Below, in pieces: positions 21,195 to 28,749 of a stretch of 32,806 nt of DNA. Location: contig DFGL01000075.1 in assembly GCA_002371215.1 (NCBI GenBank), positions 1 to 32,806 on the forward strand, given 5' to 3'. The position numbers and the translations under genes were made by a program. The notes below the pieces were generated by a model. The model searched no databases and was not told the DNA's origin. It saw only the letters and a list, made by a program, of their open reading frames with translations. The DNA comes from Ruminococcaceae bacterium UBA3751 (GTDB lineage: Bacteria; Bacillota; Clostridia; Oscillospirales; Acutalibacteraceae). Numbering within the stretch: the stretch's first letter is position 1; every line of letters starts with the position of its first letter.

Positions 21195-21271
21195 CTCCTT
21201 AGTTTTGTTGAAGCAGGTTGTGCCAAGTACTGCTTTGCCGGCTTGATATTTAACCTCTCGGTTTAGCCGAC
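21195..21271 (-). ncRNA. Candidate preQ1 riboswitch in the queT leader
   Basis: The queT transcript should start near 21271. Its first bases GTCGGCT (21271-21265) pair with AGCCGGC (21243-21237), enclosing a small AACC-GAGA-GGTT hairpin. A second hairpin AAGCAG/CTGCTT (about 21236-21212) is followed by CAACAAAACTAAGGAG, which holds the ribosome site. The AACTAAGG ending before the ribosome site resembles preQ1 aptamers, and queT genes of this group are known riboswitch targets. Class (I or III) was not determined and the pseudoknot was not modelled. Confidence 0.5.
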
Positions 21272-21277
21272 TGTGCT

Positions 21278-21305
21278 ATTATAACACAGAAAATCAAAAT
21301 TGCAA
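21278..21305 (-). promoter_or_regulatory. Promoter of queT
   Basis: Minus-strand TTGCAA (21305-21300), 16-base spacer, TATAAT (21283-21278). Confidence 0.7.
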
Positions 21306-21313
21306 GTGCAACA

Positions 21314-21341
21314 TTGATATTATTTTACAATATGATATAAT
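21314..21341 (+). promoter_or_regulatory. Promoter of the ACT-domain gene
   Basis: TTGATA (21314-21319), 16-base spacer, TATAAT (21336-21341). Its -35 box is eight bases from that of the divergent queT promoter. Confidence 0.75.
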
Positions 21342-21370
21342 CTAATAAGATGTTAAAAGGGAGGGGTAAT

Positions 21371-21736
21371 ATGATTCTTGAAAAGCTGCCGTACAGGCTT
21401 ACCGTATGTAAGGTTTCATCCGTTGATGATATATGTCTTGATAAGGAGATATTCTTTATCGGCAAAACGGATGAGGAAATATCGCTCGTCTGCAAAACTG
21501 AGGATACCCCGCCGAAAACCTCTGAGCGCGACGACGGATGGAGGGGTTTTCGCATTAAGGGACAGCTTGATTTTTCGCTTATCGGAATACTCTCTGAAAT
21601 TTCCGCCGTGCTCGCTGAGAATAAAATCGGACTTTTCGCCGTTTCAACATATAATACGGATTATATCCTCGTTAAAGAGGAAAACTTTATTAAGGCGCTA
21701 AGCGCTCTTGAAAAATCCGGCTACGGTATTGTTTAA
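21371..21736 (+). CDS. ACT-domain protein (CASTOR/COG3603-like)
   Basis: 121 residues from ATG 21371, which follows GGGAGGGG; the frame's earlier ATG at 21350 lacks a ribosome site. The N-terminal half starts ILEKLPYRLTVCKV and includes a 'DDGWRGFRIKG' turn. The C-terminal ACT fold is 'LIGILSEISAVLAENKIGLFAVSTYNTDYILVKEENF'. Proteins of this kind bind amino acids as small regulators. Partner and ligand are unknown. Single gene between queT and the zinc-ribbon gene. Confidence 0.82.
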   Translation: MILEKLPYRLTVCKVSSVDDICLDKEIFFIGKTDEEISLVCKTEDTPPKTSERDDGWRGFRIKGQLDFSLIGILSEISAVLAENKIGLFAVSTYNTDYILVKEENFIKALSALEKSGYGIV

Positions 21737-21749
21737 GCAAAATATAATA

Positions 21750-21778
21750 TTGTAGTTTATCCCAAATAGTGATATAAT
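21750..21778 (+). promoter_or_regulatory. Promoter of the zinc-ribbon membrane protein gene
   Basis: TTGTAG (21750-21755), 17-base spacer, TATAAT (21773-21778), about 30 bases before the start codon. Confidence 0.65.
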
Positions 21779-21808
21779 ATTTAAAACTTTTTATGGACGG
21801 TAAAAAAT

Positions 21809-22882
21809 ATGAACTGTAAAAACTGCGGAGCAAAGCTAAAAGAAACGGCAAGGGTTTGTCCGAACTGCGGAGCGTTTGTTGACGATTCCTCGGGATATAC
21901 TCTGCTCACTGCCGACGACAGAATTGAGGATTTTTATTCAAGCGACGGTAAAGCAAAAAAGAAGGGTAGTCTCGCCTTCGTTATTTCGCTTATTCTAACC
22001 GTTGCCATTATCGGCGCGGGAGCATACTATTATTTTGCAAATATCAAGCCGCGCAAGGTTGAAACGCCTTCGGTAACTTTTTCATCCGGCAGCGGAATAA
22101 TAAACGATGACGAGCCCGTAATCTACGTTGCTATTGAAAAAAACGCTGATATTCAGTATATCCACGGCGTATCTCTTTACAAAGCGGACTACAGTGAAAG
22201 CGGAATACCGAAAAATGCCGTTTCCGTTTCAAGCGACTATGAGTATACAAAGAACGTTGACGATACCTTCCGCGCGATTTTCTTTGATACGGAAAAGCTC
22301 GATTTAAAGAAAAACGAGGTTTATTCTTTTACCTTTGAAATTAAAATGAGCTTTAAAGACAGCGACGATGTTTTTACCTACGTTCAGAAGGCGGAAATCA
22401 GCGGCGATATAAAGGACGACGCTTCGGATATTGTTTTTGACCATACAACAAGCGGGCAGAGCGATACGGATAATTCGGAAACTACTGAGAAAGCAACCGA
22501 AAAGAGCGAGGAGGAAACAACCAAGGCTAAAGAAAACCCGGTTGATAATTCGTTCATCTATGAGAGCTACTGGTACAATAAACCCTATGACGACGGTGAA
22601 TTAAAAACAATAATCGCTCTTAAATTCAACGAAAATAATACCTTCGTTTCAACTAAATATGAAAAGAAGGGCGACGCTGATTTCGTTGTCAGTACGGAAA
22701 ACGGAACGTTTAAAATAGAAAACGGTGAAATTGTTATATCGAACGGCGAGGGAACAGAAAACACAAAGTATAAAATCGGTAATAATACTCTTACCGAGGA
22801 GCAAAACGGCGAAATTGTTCAGACCCTTACCGCCCGTAAATATAACAGCGTTAAAAACGCAGAGGATTTCTTCGGAATATAA
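21809..22882 (+). CDS. Zinc-ribbon membrane protein with extracellular domain
   Basis: 357 residues. The N-terminal zinc ribbon MNCKNCGAKLKETARVCPNCG has two CxxC pairs (Cys 3/6 and 17/20). A single transmembrane helix (about 55-75) follows, then an outside part with a beta-rich region (about 90-205), a Ser/Thr/Glu-rich linker (about 210-245) and a C-terminal beta domain (about 250-350). The last domain includes 'YDDGELKTIIALKFNENNTFVST', which resembles the lipocalin-like repeats common in clostridial surface proteins. The ribosome site is weak (GGACGG). The function is not known; the topology suggests a membrane sensor or surface-associated protein. Confidence 0.75.
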   Translation: MNCKNCGAKLKETARVCPNCGAFVDDSSGYTLLTADDRIEDFYSSDGKAKKKGSLAFVISLILTVAIIGAGAYYYFANIKPRKVETPSVTFSSGSGIINDDEPVIYVAIEKNADIQYIHGVSLYKADYSESGIPKNAVSVSSDYEYTKNVDDTFRAIFFDTEKLDLKKNEVYSFTFEIKMSFKDSDDVFTYVQKAEISGDIKDDASDIVFDHTTSGQSDTDNSETTEKATEKSEEETTKAKENPVDNSFIYESYWYNKPYDDGELKTIIALKFNENNTFVSTKYEKKGDADFVVSTENGTFKIENGEIVISNGEGTENTKYKIGNNTLTEEQNGEIVQTLTARKYNSVKNAEDFFGI

Positions 22883-22885
22883 AAA

Positions 22886-22920
22886 AGCGGCTGTATTTTA
22901 AAATACAGCCGTTTCTTTTT
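22886..22920. terminator. Terminator between the zinc-ribbon gene and the TetR gene
   Basis: CGGCTGTAT (from 22888) pairs with ATACAGCCG (to 22911), with a TTTAAA centre, then TTTCTTTTTT. As on the left side let it serve both convergent genes. Confidence 0.9.
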
Positions 22921-23447
22921 TAGTTGTTAGGAATATGCTGGAAGCTTTTAAATATTTCTTTTAGTAAAGCTTCGTAATCGCTTTCCTCTTTCTGAATTTC
23001 TTCAATTATAAGCCCTGTGTAGCTGAGCGACATACAGTGGATAAGAAATCCGTAATCTCTGTTTATAAGGTTATGGGTTTTTCTTTTTTTGCTGAGGTAT
23101 GAATTGATATAGTTTTCAAAGCTTTCGCTTAAAAGATTAAAAATCAAAAGGAATTCTGTGGAATTAGCTGCTCCCCTGATGAGAGAATCATATCTGTTAA
23201 GAAAATCCGTATAGAGCTTTGCGCTTTCTATCCAGTTTCCTTCAGTCTGACTCCTACAGATAGCCTCCGTTTCCGATTCGATAGCCCATTTTAACATTTC
23301 GTGAATATCGTCAAAATGGTAGTAGAACGTCTGGCGGCTTATTGAGCACTTTTCAACCAGGCTTGTTACTGTAATCTTTTCATATCTCTCACTTTTTGTT
23401 AACTCTAAAAATGCGTTTACCAGGGCGCATTTTGCTTTACTTGCCAT
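22920..23447 (-). CDS. TetR/AcrR-family transcriptional regulator
   Basis: 175 residues. The N-terminal helix-turn-helix domain (about 8-55) reads 'ALVNAFLELTKSERYEKITVTSLVEKCSISRQTFYYHFDDIHEML', the standard TetR pattern with T-x-Y-Y-H-F. The C-terminal helical ligand domain (60-170) resembles the DhaS/TetR_C_8 type. ATG follows AGAGGT. The gene lies divergent to the deacetylase gene; an inverted repeat between them at 23548-23575 may be its operator. Ligand unknown. Confidence 0.9.
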   Translation of the reverse strand: MASKAKCALVNAFLELTKSERYEKITVTSLVEKCSISRQTFYYHFDDIHEMLKWAIESETEAICRSQTEGNWIESAKLYTDFLNRYDSLIRGAANSTEFLLIFNLLSESFENYINSYLSKKRKTHNLINRDYGFLIHCMSLSYTGLIIEEIQKEESDYEALLKEIFKSFQHIPNN

Positions 23448-23547
23448 TGATTATTTACCTCTTGAATTATTTAGCATTGAACAATATAACACAAATGGAC
23501 ATAAAATGCAACTGATTTCTATTAAAATCGAATAAAAAGTTTTTTTA

Positions 23548-23575
23548 ACACATAATATCAAAATAGATTATGTGT
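23548..23575. promoter_or_regulatory. Inverted repeat, possible TetR operator
   Basis: ACACATAAT (23548-23556), 10-base spacer, ATTATGTGT (23567-23575), perfect arms. It is in the 282-base AT-rich region between the divergent TetR and deacetylase genes, about 90 bases upstream of the deacetylase -35 box. No other feature was seen in this region apart from the promoter at 23662-23690. Confidence 0.45.
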
Positions 23576-23661
23576 AAAAGCAAAAGTGAATAAATATTAT
23601 AGCGCCTTATGAAACTTTTTTAGCTAATAATGAAAAAAATAAAAAATTAATAGTTTTTTTA

Positions 23662-23690
23662 TTGAACTATTATATTTTGTGGTATATAAT
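23662..23690 (+). promoter_or_regulatory. Promoter of the polysaccharide deacetylase gene
   Basis: TTGAAC (23662-23667), 17-base spacer, TATAAT (23685-23690). Confidence 0.75.
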
Positions 23691-23729
23691 TACTATGTTA
23701 TCGATGAATAGATTTAGGAGAAGAAATAA

Positions 23730-25070
23730 ATGTCAAAATCAAAAGTAGTTATTGCAGGAATTGTTTTAATTGTTTTGGTAATTATAGCGTCGTTTTCGGC
23801 GTTTTCAATCGTTCAGTCAAAAACGGTTGCCGATGTCGCTTCGCCCGTAGCCGATGAGGTAAAGGCGGATAAGGTATCGTTTAAATGGAAAAGAGCTTCG
23901 GGAGCGGATGGGTACTATATCTATCAGAGCCCCTCGGGCGAAAACTCGTTTGAAAAAATCGCAACCGTTAAGGGCGAGGGAACCAATAAATACACTGTTG
24001 ATAAATTAGAGCAGGCAACGGATTACGATTTTTATATTACCGCGTTTAAGAATACGTCAGCCGATGAGGCGGAGGTTGAGAGCAAGAATTACGAAACCGT
24101 TAAGGTTACAACTCTTCCCTCTAAGCAGAATATAACAAAAGCAGAATCTCCGGAAGAGGGAGCTCTTACCGCTGAATGGGAAATAAACGCCAAGGCTACG
24201 GGCTACGTTGTTCAGTACGTCAAGGGCAACGGCAGCGATTTCGGCGAGGCAACCTCAAAGGAAATAGCCGATAAGGCAAAGGCAAACGTTGAACTCAAGG
24301 AGCTTGAGGTTAAGGCAAATTACGCCCTTCGCGTTCGCACATATATTGCTAAAGGCGAGAACGTGATATACGGTGAATGGAGCGACCCAAAAACCGTTAA
24401 AATAGCCGATAAGATTGCAGTTTCGTCAACTGTTGACCCCTCAAAACCGATGATAGCGCTGACCTTTGACGACGGTCCGCTTACCGTTAAGGTATCAGAG
24501 AGGATTCTTGACGCGCTTGAAAAATACAATGCGCGCGCTACCTTCTTTATGGTAGGAAACCTTACCGTTGACCGCGCCGAAAATCTTAAGCGCAAGGTTC
24601 AGCTTCACTGCGAAATCGGTAACCATACCTGGAACCATGAGCATTACGGCAAAAACGTAACCGCACAGGATATAAGCAAGGCGAGCGATGCAATTGAAAA
24701 AGCCTGCGGACAGAGGCCTACCGCCTTCCGTTCACCCGGCGGAAATACGACGGAGACCATCAGAAACGAGTGTAAGAAAGAAAATATGGCGCTTTACTAC
24801 TGGTCGCTTGATACCGAGGACTGGAAGTACAGAAATGCCGACCACGTTTATAAAGCCGTTATGAACAACGTTCAGGATGGAGATATAATCCTTATGCACG
24901 AGATTTATCCGAGCACGGCAGAGGCTGTTGAAAGAATGGTGCCCGAGCTTGTTAAGAAGGGCTATCAGCTCGTGACCTGCGAAGAGCTTATTAAAGCTAA
25001 AACGGGCAAAAATCCCGAGGCGGGTACTCAGTATCTTAACGCAACAACCGTTAAGAACGAAACATCGTGA
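23730..25070 (+). CDS. Polysaccharide deacetylase (NodB/CE4) with two fibronectin-III domains
   Basis: 446 residues, exported and held by an N-terminal transmembrane helix (about 6-28). Two fibronectin-III-like domains follow (about 35-130 and 135-225, with 'ATDYDFYITAFKN' and 'NYALRVRTYI..GEWSD'), then a complete NodB deacetylase domain (about 238-430). Its motifs: TFDDGP (245-250, catalytic Asp247 and metal Asp248), H299-x-x-x-H303 in GNHTWNHEH, RSPGGN, DTEDW and ILMHEIY. It should remove acetyl groups from peptidoglycan N-acetylglucosamine/muramic acid or another surface polymer. ATG follows AGGAG. The next gene encodes another secreted protein with a fibronectin-III-like end. Confidence 0.93.
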   Translation: MSKSKVVIAGIVLIVLVIIASFSAFSIVQSKTVADVASPVADEVKADKVSFKWKRASGADGYYIYQSPSGENSFEKIATVKGEGTNKYTVDKLEQATDYDFYITAFKNTSADEAEVESKNYETVKVTTLPSKQNITKAESPEEGALTAEWEINAKATGYVVQYVKGNGSDFGEATSKEIADKAKANVELKELEVKANYALRVRTYIAKGENVIYGEWSDPKTVKIADKIAVSSTVDPSKPMIALTFDDGPLTVKVSERILDALEKYNARATFFMVGNLTVDRAENLKRKVQLHCEIGNHTWNHEHYGKNVTAQDISKASDAIEKACGQRPTAFRSPGGNTTETIRNECKKENMALYYWSLDTEDWKYRNADHVYKAVMNNVQDGDIILMHEIYPSTAEAVERMVPELVKKGYQLVTCEELIKAKTGKNPEAGTQYLNATTVKNETS

Positions 25071-25076
25071 TTTTTC

Positions 25077-25103
25077 GGGCGGAGTAATTCCGCCCTTATT
25101 TTT
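25077..25103 (+). terminator. Terminator after the deacetylase gene
   Basis: GGGCGGA (25077-25083), loop GTAAT, TCCGCCC (25089-25095), then TTATTTTT. It lies between the deacetylase and the next gene, whose ribosome site follows at once, so the downstream gene may rely on readthrough. Confidence 0.88.
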
Positions 25104-25117
25104 AAAGGAGTATTGTT

Positions 25118-25930
25118 TTGAAAAAGTTTATTGCGTTTTTACTCTCCCTTTTACTGATATTTACGCTGTGTGCTTTTCCTGTCAGCGCGTTTGAAGGGGA
25201 TGAGCCTGAAACGGAGCAGCATGAGCATAGCCTGAGTTTTGTTGAAGGTACACAGCCCGATTGTGAAACGCAGGGCATTGCTTCATATTATTACTGTAGT
25301 GAATGCAAAAAAATGTTTACCGATGAATCTGCGGAGATTGAACTTACCGAAGAAGAGCTTATTATCCCCGCCGGCCATACTCTTGTCCTTCACAACGCAG
25401 TTCCCGAAACCTGTACAAAAGACGGCAGCCGCGCCTACTATGAGTGTACGGCTTGTCAAAAACTGTTTAAGTATTCCAATCCCGAAAAGGAAACTACAGC
25501 CGTTGATGAGCTTATTCCGATGCATGACCATAAACTTGCGTTTAAAGCCGCAGTCTTTGCAACCTTTAACCGTGACGGAATCACCGAAGGCGCGTATTGC
25601 TCGGAATGTAAAGCGGTAATCGTTCCTCAGAAAATAATTAAAAAATACGGCGTTCCGAAGCTCAAAAAGGCTAAAAAAGGTAAAAAACGCTTAACTGCCG
25701 TATGGAAAACTGTTGCAAGCGTTGACGGCTACGTCGTTCAGGTAAGCCTTAAAAAGAATTTTAAAAAGAAAATGACTTATACCGTTAAAAATCAGAGCAC
25801 CTCTGAAAAAACAGCAACGGGACTTAAAAGCAAAAAGAAATACTATGTCCGCGTCCGCGCGTATAAAAAGATTAACGGAAAGAAAAAATATTCAAAATGG
25901 TCAAATGTTAAAGCCGTTAAAGTAAAATAA
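25118..25930 (+). CDS. Secreted Cys-pair repeat protein with fibronectin-III-like C-terminus
   Basis: 270 residues starting at a TTG codon, seven bases after AAAGGAG; no ATG competes. A clear signal peptide MKKFIAFLLSLLLIFTLCAF with cleavage near PVSA-F (about 24). Three repeats follow (about 36-85, 86-135, 136-170), each of the form HxL...C..xG...YYxCxxCxKxF. The CxxC pairs are C60/C63, C110/C113 and C161/C164. These repeats are frequent in surface proteins of gut Firmicutes. A lysine-rich fibronectin-III-like domain (about 180-270) ends the protein. The strong positive charge of the end would suit binding to wall polymers; the function is unknown. Confidence 0.82.
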   Translation: MKKFIAFLLSLLLIFTLCAFPVSAFEGDEPETEQHEHSLSFVEGTQPDCETQGIASYYYCSECKKMFTDESAEIELTEEELIIPAGHTLVLHNAVPETCTKDGSRAYYECTACQKLFKYSNPEKETTAVDELIPMHDHKLAFKAAVFATFNRDGITEGAYCSECKAVIVPQKIIKKYGVPKLKKAKKGKKRLTAVWKTVASVDGYVVQVSLKKNFKKKMTYTVKNQSTSEKTATGLKSKKKYYVRVRAYKKINGKKKYSKWSNVKAVKVK

Positions 25931-25999
25931 AACTTCAATAAATCACAACAGAATATCCTGAGCATATAATGAAAAAGCAATTAGTTTTTCGGTGATGAT

Positions 26000-26755
26000 A
26001 TGCTTCTTATGGGACTTATGATACCGTTTGCCGGAACTGCAGCAGGTTCGGCGGCGGTATTTTTTATGAAAAATAAATCAAAAGCGTGTGCTCAAGCATT
26101 GCTTTCGGGCTTTGCCGCAGGGGTTATGGTAGCGGCCTCAGTTTGGTCGCTTTTAATCCCTTCAATAGAGATGACTGAGGGAGGTTTGCGCTTTCTTCCT
26201 GCCTCAATCGGACTCGTTTTTGGCGTTATAATACTGATTTTGCTTGACTCTCTTGCCTCACGGTTTTATGAAAAACGGGAGAAGGAACGGGGAATAAAGA
26301 AAACTGCAATGCTTATAACCGCGGTAACGCTTCATAATATTCCCGAGGGTATGGCTGTCGGCGTTTCTCTTGCCGCCGCATTAAACGGAAAGTCAGAGGT
26401 TGAGCTTGCTTCGGCGCTTGCGCTGTCCGTCGGCATTGCAATTCAGAATATCCCTGAGGGAGCGATAATCTCAATGCCGCTCAAAGCACAGGGTAAGCCT
26501 AAATATAAGGCGTTTTTCGGCGGAGTTATGTCGGGAATAGTCGAGCCCGTTTTCGGCTTTTTGACAGTTCTGTTTACAAAAACGGTACAAAGCGCAATGC
26601 CGTATCTTTTAGCCTTTGCAGCGGGCGCTATGCTTTTTGTTGTAGTTGATGAGCTGATTCCCGAAGCAAAGCAGGAAAAGCGTTCTTATGCTCTCCCAAT
26701 CGGCTTCACGGCGGGATTTACCGTAATGATGATTCTCGACGTCTGTTTCGGTTGA
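26000..26755 (+). CDS. ZIP-family divalent metal transporter
   Basis: 251 residues, about eight transmembrane helices, full length for bacterial ZIP proteins. The metal-binding helices are intact: HNIPEGMAVGVSLA (His112, Glu116) and QNIPEGAIISMPL (Asn150, Glu153), with a charged loop (about 89-102) before helix 4. It imports zinc or a similar divalent ion into the cytoplasm. ATG follows GGTGATG. No obvious promoter was found in the 70 bases upstream. A relic of an unrelated dipeptidase gene begins directly after the stop codon. Confidence 0.92.
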   Translation: MLLMGLMIPFAGTAAGSAAVFFMKNKSKACAQALLSGFAAGVMVAASVWSLLIPSIEMTEGGLRFLPASIGLVFGVIILILLDSLASRFYEKREKERGIKKTAMLITAVTLHNIPEGMAVGVSLAAALNGKSEVELASALALSVGIAIQNIPEGAIISMPLKAQGKPKYKAFFGGVMSGIVEPVFGFLTVLFTKTVQSAMPYLLAFAAGAMLFVVVDELIPEAKQEKRSYALPIGFTAGFTVMMILDVCFG

Positions 26756-26763
26756 TTCTTTAT

Positions 26764-26907
26764 GATAGTTTGCTGTTTTTAAGAGAGGTAATGCTTAAGC
26801 ACGGCTTTAAGCCGCTCCCGGAGGAATGGTGGCATTTCACTTTGGAGAACGAGCCTTATCCGGATACCTATTTCACCTTCCCGATTAACAGCAATTCAAT
26901 TAAATAA
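26764..26907 (+). pseudogene. C-terminal relic of a D-Ala-D-Ala dipeptidase (VanX/DdpX, M15)
   Basis: About 47 codons ending at TAA 26907: 'REVMLKHGFKPLPEEWWHF' and 'ENEPYPDTYFTFPI'. This matches the end of M15D dipeptidases. EWWH contains the catalytic Glu and the last zinc-ligand His. The N-terminal 75% of the gene is missing; only nine bases separate the ZIP stop from the first recognisable codons. A deletion that removed the front of the dipeptidase gene and joined it to the ZIP gene explains this best. No ribosome-binding logic for a functional peptide was seen. Confidence 0.75.
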
Positions 26908-26913
26908 TAAAAA

Positions 26914-26945
26914 ATGGCTGAGTCTGACTCAGCCATAATTTTTTA
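26914..26945. terminator. Bidirectional terminator before the ABC-F gene
   Basis: ATGGCTGAGT (26914-26923), loop CTG, ACTCAGCCAT (26927-26936), then AATTTTTTA. A-rich on the left side, between convergent transcripts. Confidence 0.92.
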
Positions 26946-26954
26946 TATTGTTTT

Positions 26955-28568
26955 TTAATACTTTTTGAGCTGCTCCTCGTCAAAGGTTGAGAGGAATTCA
27001 TCGTAAGAGCCCTTTCTGTCAATAAACTTGTCGCCGGAAACCTCAATTATTCTGTCCGCAACGGTCTGTACAAACTGGTGGTCGTGAGAGGTGAAAAGCA
27101 CCGTCTCGGGATAACGGATTAAGCCGTCGTTGAGCGCGGTAATGCTCTCAAGGTCAAGGTGGTTAGTAGGCTCGTCAAAAACAAGAACGTTAGCGCCTGA
27201 AACCATCATTTTGCAGAGCATACAGCGTACTCTCTCGCCGCCTGAAAGCACCTTGCAGATTTTTAGAGCCTCGTCGCCCGAGAATAACATCCTTCCGAGC
27301 CAGGTTCGTATATCGCTCTCGTGCTGCTGGTCGGCGTCTGTATACTGCCTGAGCCAGTCAACGAGGTTAAGCTCGTTTCCGTCAAAATATGCGCTGTTGT
27401 CGCTCGGGAAGTAGCTCTGCGTGGTTGTAACGCCCCATTTGTATGAGCCCTCGTCAGGCTCCATTTCGCCCATAATTATTTTAAACAGCGTCGTTTTTGC
27501 AACGGCGTCAGAGCCGACGAACGCAACCTTTTCTCTCGGGTGAATAACGAACGAAATATCGTCCAGCACCTTTCTGTCGCCGATAGTTTTTGTAAGGTGG
27601 TCAACGCGGAGAAGGTCGTTTCCGCACTCTCTGTCGGGTTTAAAGTCAACGTAGGGGAAACGGCGGGAGGAAACGGGCATTTCAAACATCTCAAGCGCGT
27701 CAAGCTGTTTCTTACGGCTCGTTGCCTGTTTTGATTTGGCTGCGTTTGCGGAGAAACGGTTGATAAAGTCCTGTAATTCCTTAATCTTCTGCTCGTTTTT
27801 CTTGTTCTGGTCGCGTGCCTGACGCTGGCGCATCTGCGTGTATTCGTACCAGAAATCGTAGTTACCCGTGTAAAGAGTAATCTTGCCGTAGTCAACGTCG
27901 CATATATGAGTGCAGACCTTGTTTAAGAAATGTCTGTCGTGCGATACAACAATAACTGTATTCGGGAAATCGAGAAGGAAGTTTTCAAGCCAGCTGATAG
28001 CCGCGAGGTCAAGGTGGTTGGTAGGCTCGTCAAGCAGAAGAATATCAGGCTCGCCGAAAAGCGCCTGCGCAAGCAGTACTTTTACTTTGAGGTCAGAGGG
28101 AAGCTCCGCCATTTTCATATAGTGGTATTCATCAGTAACGCCTAACTTATTCAGCATAAATTCCGCGTCGCTCTCAGCGTTCCAGCCGTCTAAATCGGCA
28201 AACTCAGCCTCAAGCTCGCCCGCCTTGATTCCGTCCTCCTCGGAAAAATCGGGCTTCATATAAAGCGCGTCCTTTTCCTCCATTATTTCAATAAGACGCG
28301 GATTACCCATAAGTACCGTTCGTACTACCTCGTATTCGTCGTATGCAAAGTGGTCCTGCTTAAGAACGGAAAGCCTTTCGCCGGGTGTAATATGGATTGT
28401 TCCCTTGCTCGGTTCAAGGTCGCCTGACAGTACTTTAAGGAAGGTGGATTTACCTGCGCCGTTAGCACCGATAATACCGTAGCAGTTACCGGGGGTAAAC
28501 ATAACGTTAACCCTTTCAAATAATGACCTTCCGCCAAACTGAACGGAAATGTTATCAGCCTGAATCAT
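26955..28568 (-). CDS. ABC-F family ATPase (YkpA/YbiT-like)
   Basis: 537-residue soluble protein with two ABC domains and no membrane part; ABC-F proteins act on the ribosome. NBD1 has Walker A GANGAGKST (34-42) and Walker B ILLLDEPTNHLD. The linker (about 235-300) is helical and charged. NBD2 follows with Walker A GSDAVAKTT (352-360), signature LSGGE (441-445) and FDEPTNHLD. The NBD1 signature is replaced by LPSDL (156-160), and NBD2 Walker A has Ala for Gly, so one of the two composite ATP sites is non-canonical. ATG follows AAAGGAG. Housekeeping role more likely than resistance; no specific antibiotic-resistance subgroup is recognised. Confidence 0.93.
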   Translation of the reverse strand: MIQADNISVQFGGRSLFERVNVMFTPGNCYGIIGANGAGKSTFLKVLSGDLEPSKGTIHITPGERLSVLKQDHFAYDEYEVVRTVLMGNPRLIEIMEEKDALYMKPDFSEEDGIKAGELEAEFADLDGWNAESDAEFMLNKLGVTDEYHYMKMAELPSDLKVKVLLAQALFGEPDILLLDEPTNHLDLAAISWLENFLLDFPNTVIVVSHDRHFLNKVCTHICDVDYGKITLYTGNYDFWYEYTQMRQRQARDQNKKNEQKIKELQDFINRFSANAAKSKQATSRKKQLDALEMFEMPVSSRRFPYVDFKPDRECGNDLLRVDHLTKTIGDRKVLDDISFVIHPREKVAFVGSDAVAKTTLFKIIMGEMEPDEGSYKWGVTTTQSYFPSDNSAYFDGNELNLVDWLRQYTDADQQHESDIRTWLGRMLFSGDEALKICKVLSGGERVRCMLCKMMVSGANVLVFDEPTNHLDLESITALNDGLIRYPETVLFTSHDHQFVQTVADRIIEVSGDKFIDRKGSYDEFLSTFDEEQLKKY

Positions 28569-28601
28569 ATCGCGTCTCCTTTAAAATTTAATGCGTGAAG
28601 A

Positions 28602-28630
28602 ATTATAACACATTAATTATTTAATTACAA
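28602..28630 (-). promoter_or_regulatory. Promoter of the ABC-F gene
   Basis: Minus-strand TTGTAA (28630-28625), 17-base spacer, TATAAT (28607-28602). Confidence 0.7.
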
Positions 28631-28644
28631 GTAAAAAATAATAC

Positions 28645-28672
28645 TTGACAAATAAAAATAATAATATATAAT
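28645..28672 (+). promoter_or_regulatory. Consensus promoter of the rimP-nusA-infB operon
   Basis: TTGACA (28645-28650), 16-base spacer, TATAAT (28667-28672), both perfect. The start would be near 28679, giving a leader of about 70 nt. Confidence 0.88.
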
Positions 28673-28700
28673 ATACACAGTACGAATATAAACTATTTTA

Positions 28701-28726
28701 TGTGGGCCTCGGGTCCGCACATTTTT
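28701..28726 (+). terminator. Bulged hairpin and U-tract in the rimP leader (candidate NusA-dependent attenuator)
   Basis: TGTGGGCC (28701-28708) can pair with GGTCCGCACA (28712-28721), with single-base bulges at T28714 and G28717 and a three-base loop, followed by five Ts. It stands between promoter and ribosome site. An imperfect stem of this kind is what NusA is known to help terminate in Firmicutes, and autoregulation of nusA by such a leader is described in B. subtilis. Confidence 0.55.
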
Positions 28727-28749
28727 ATTGTTTGGGGGTATTTTGATAA

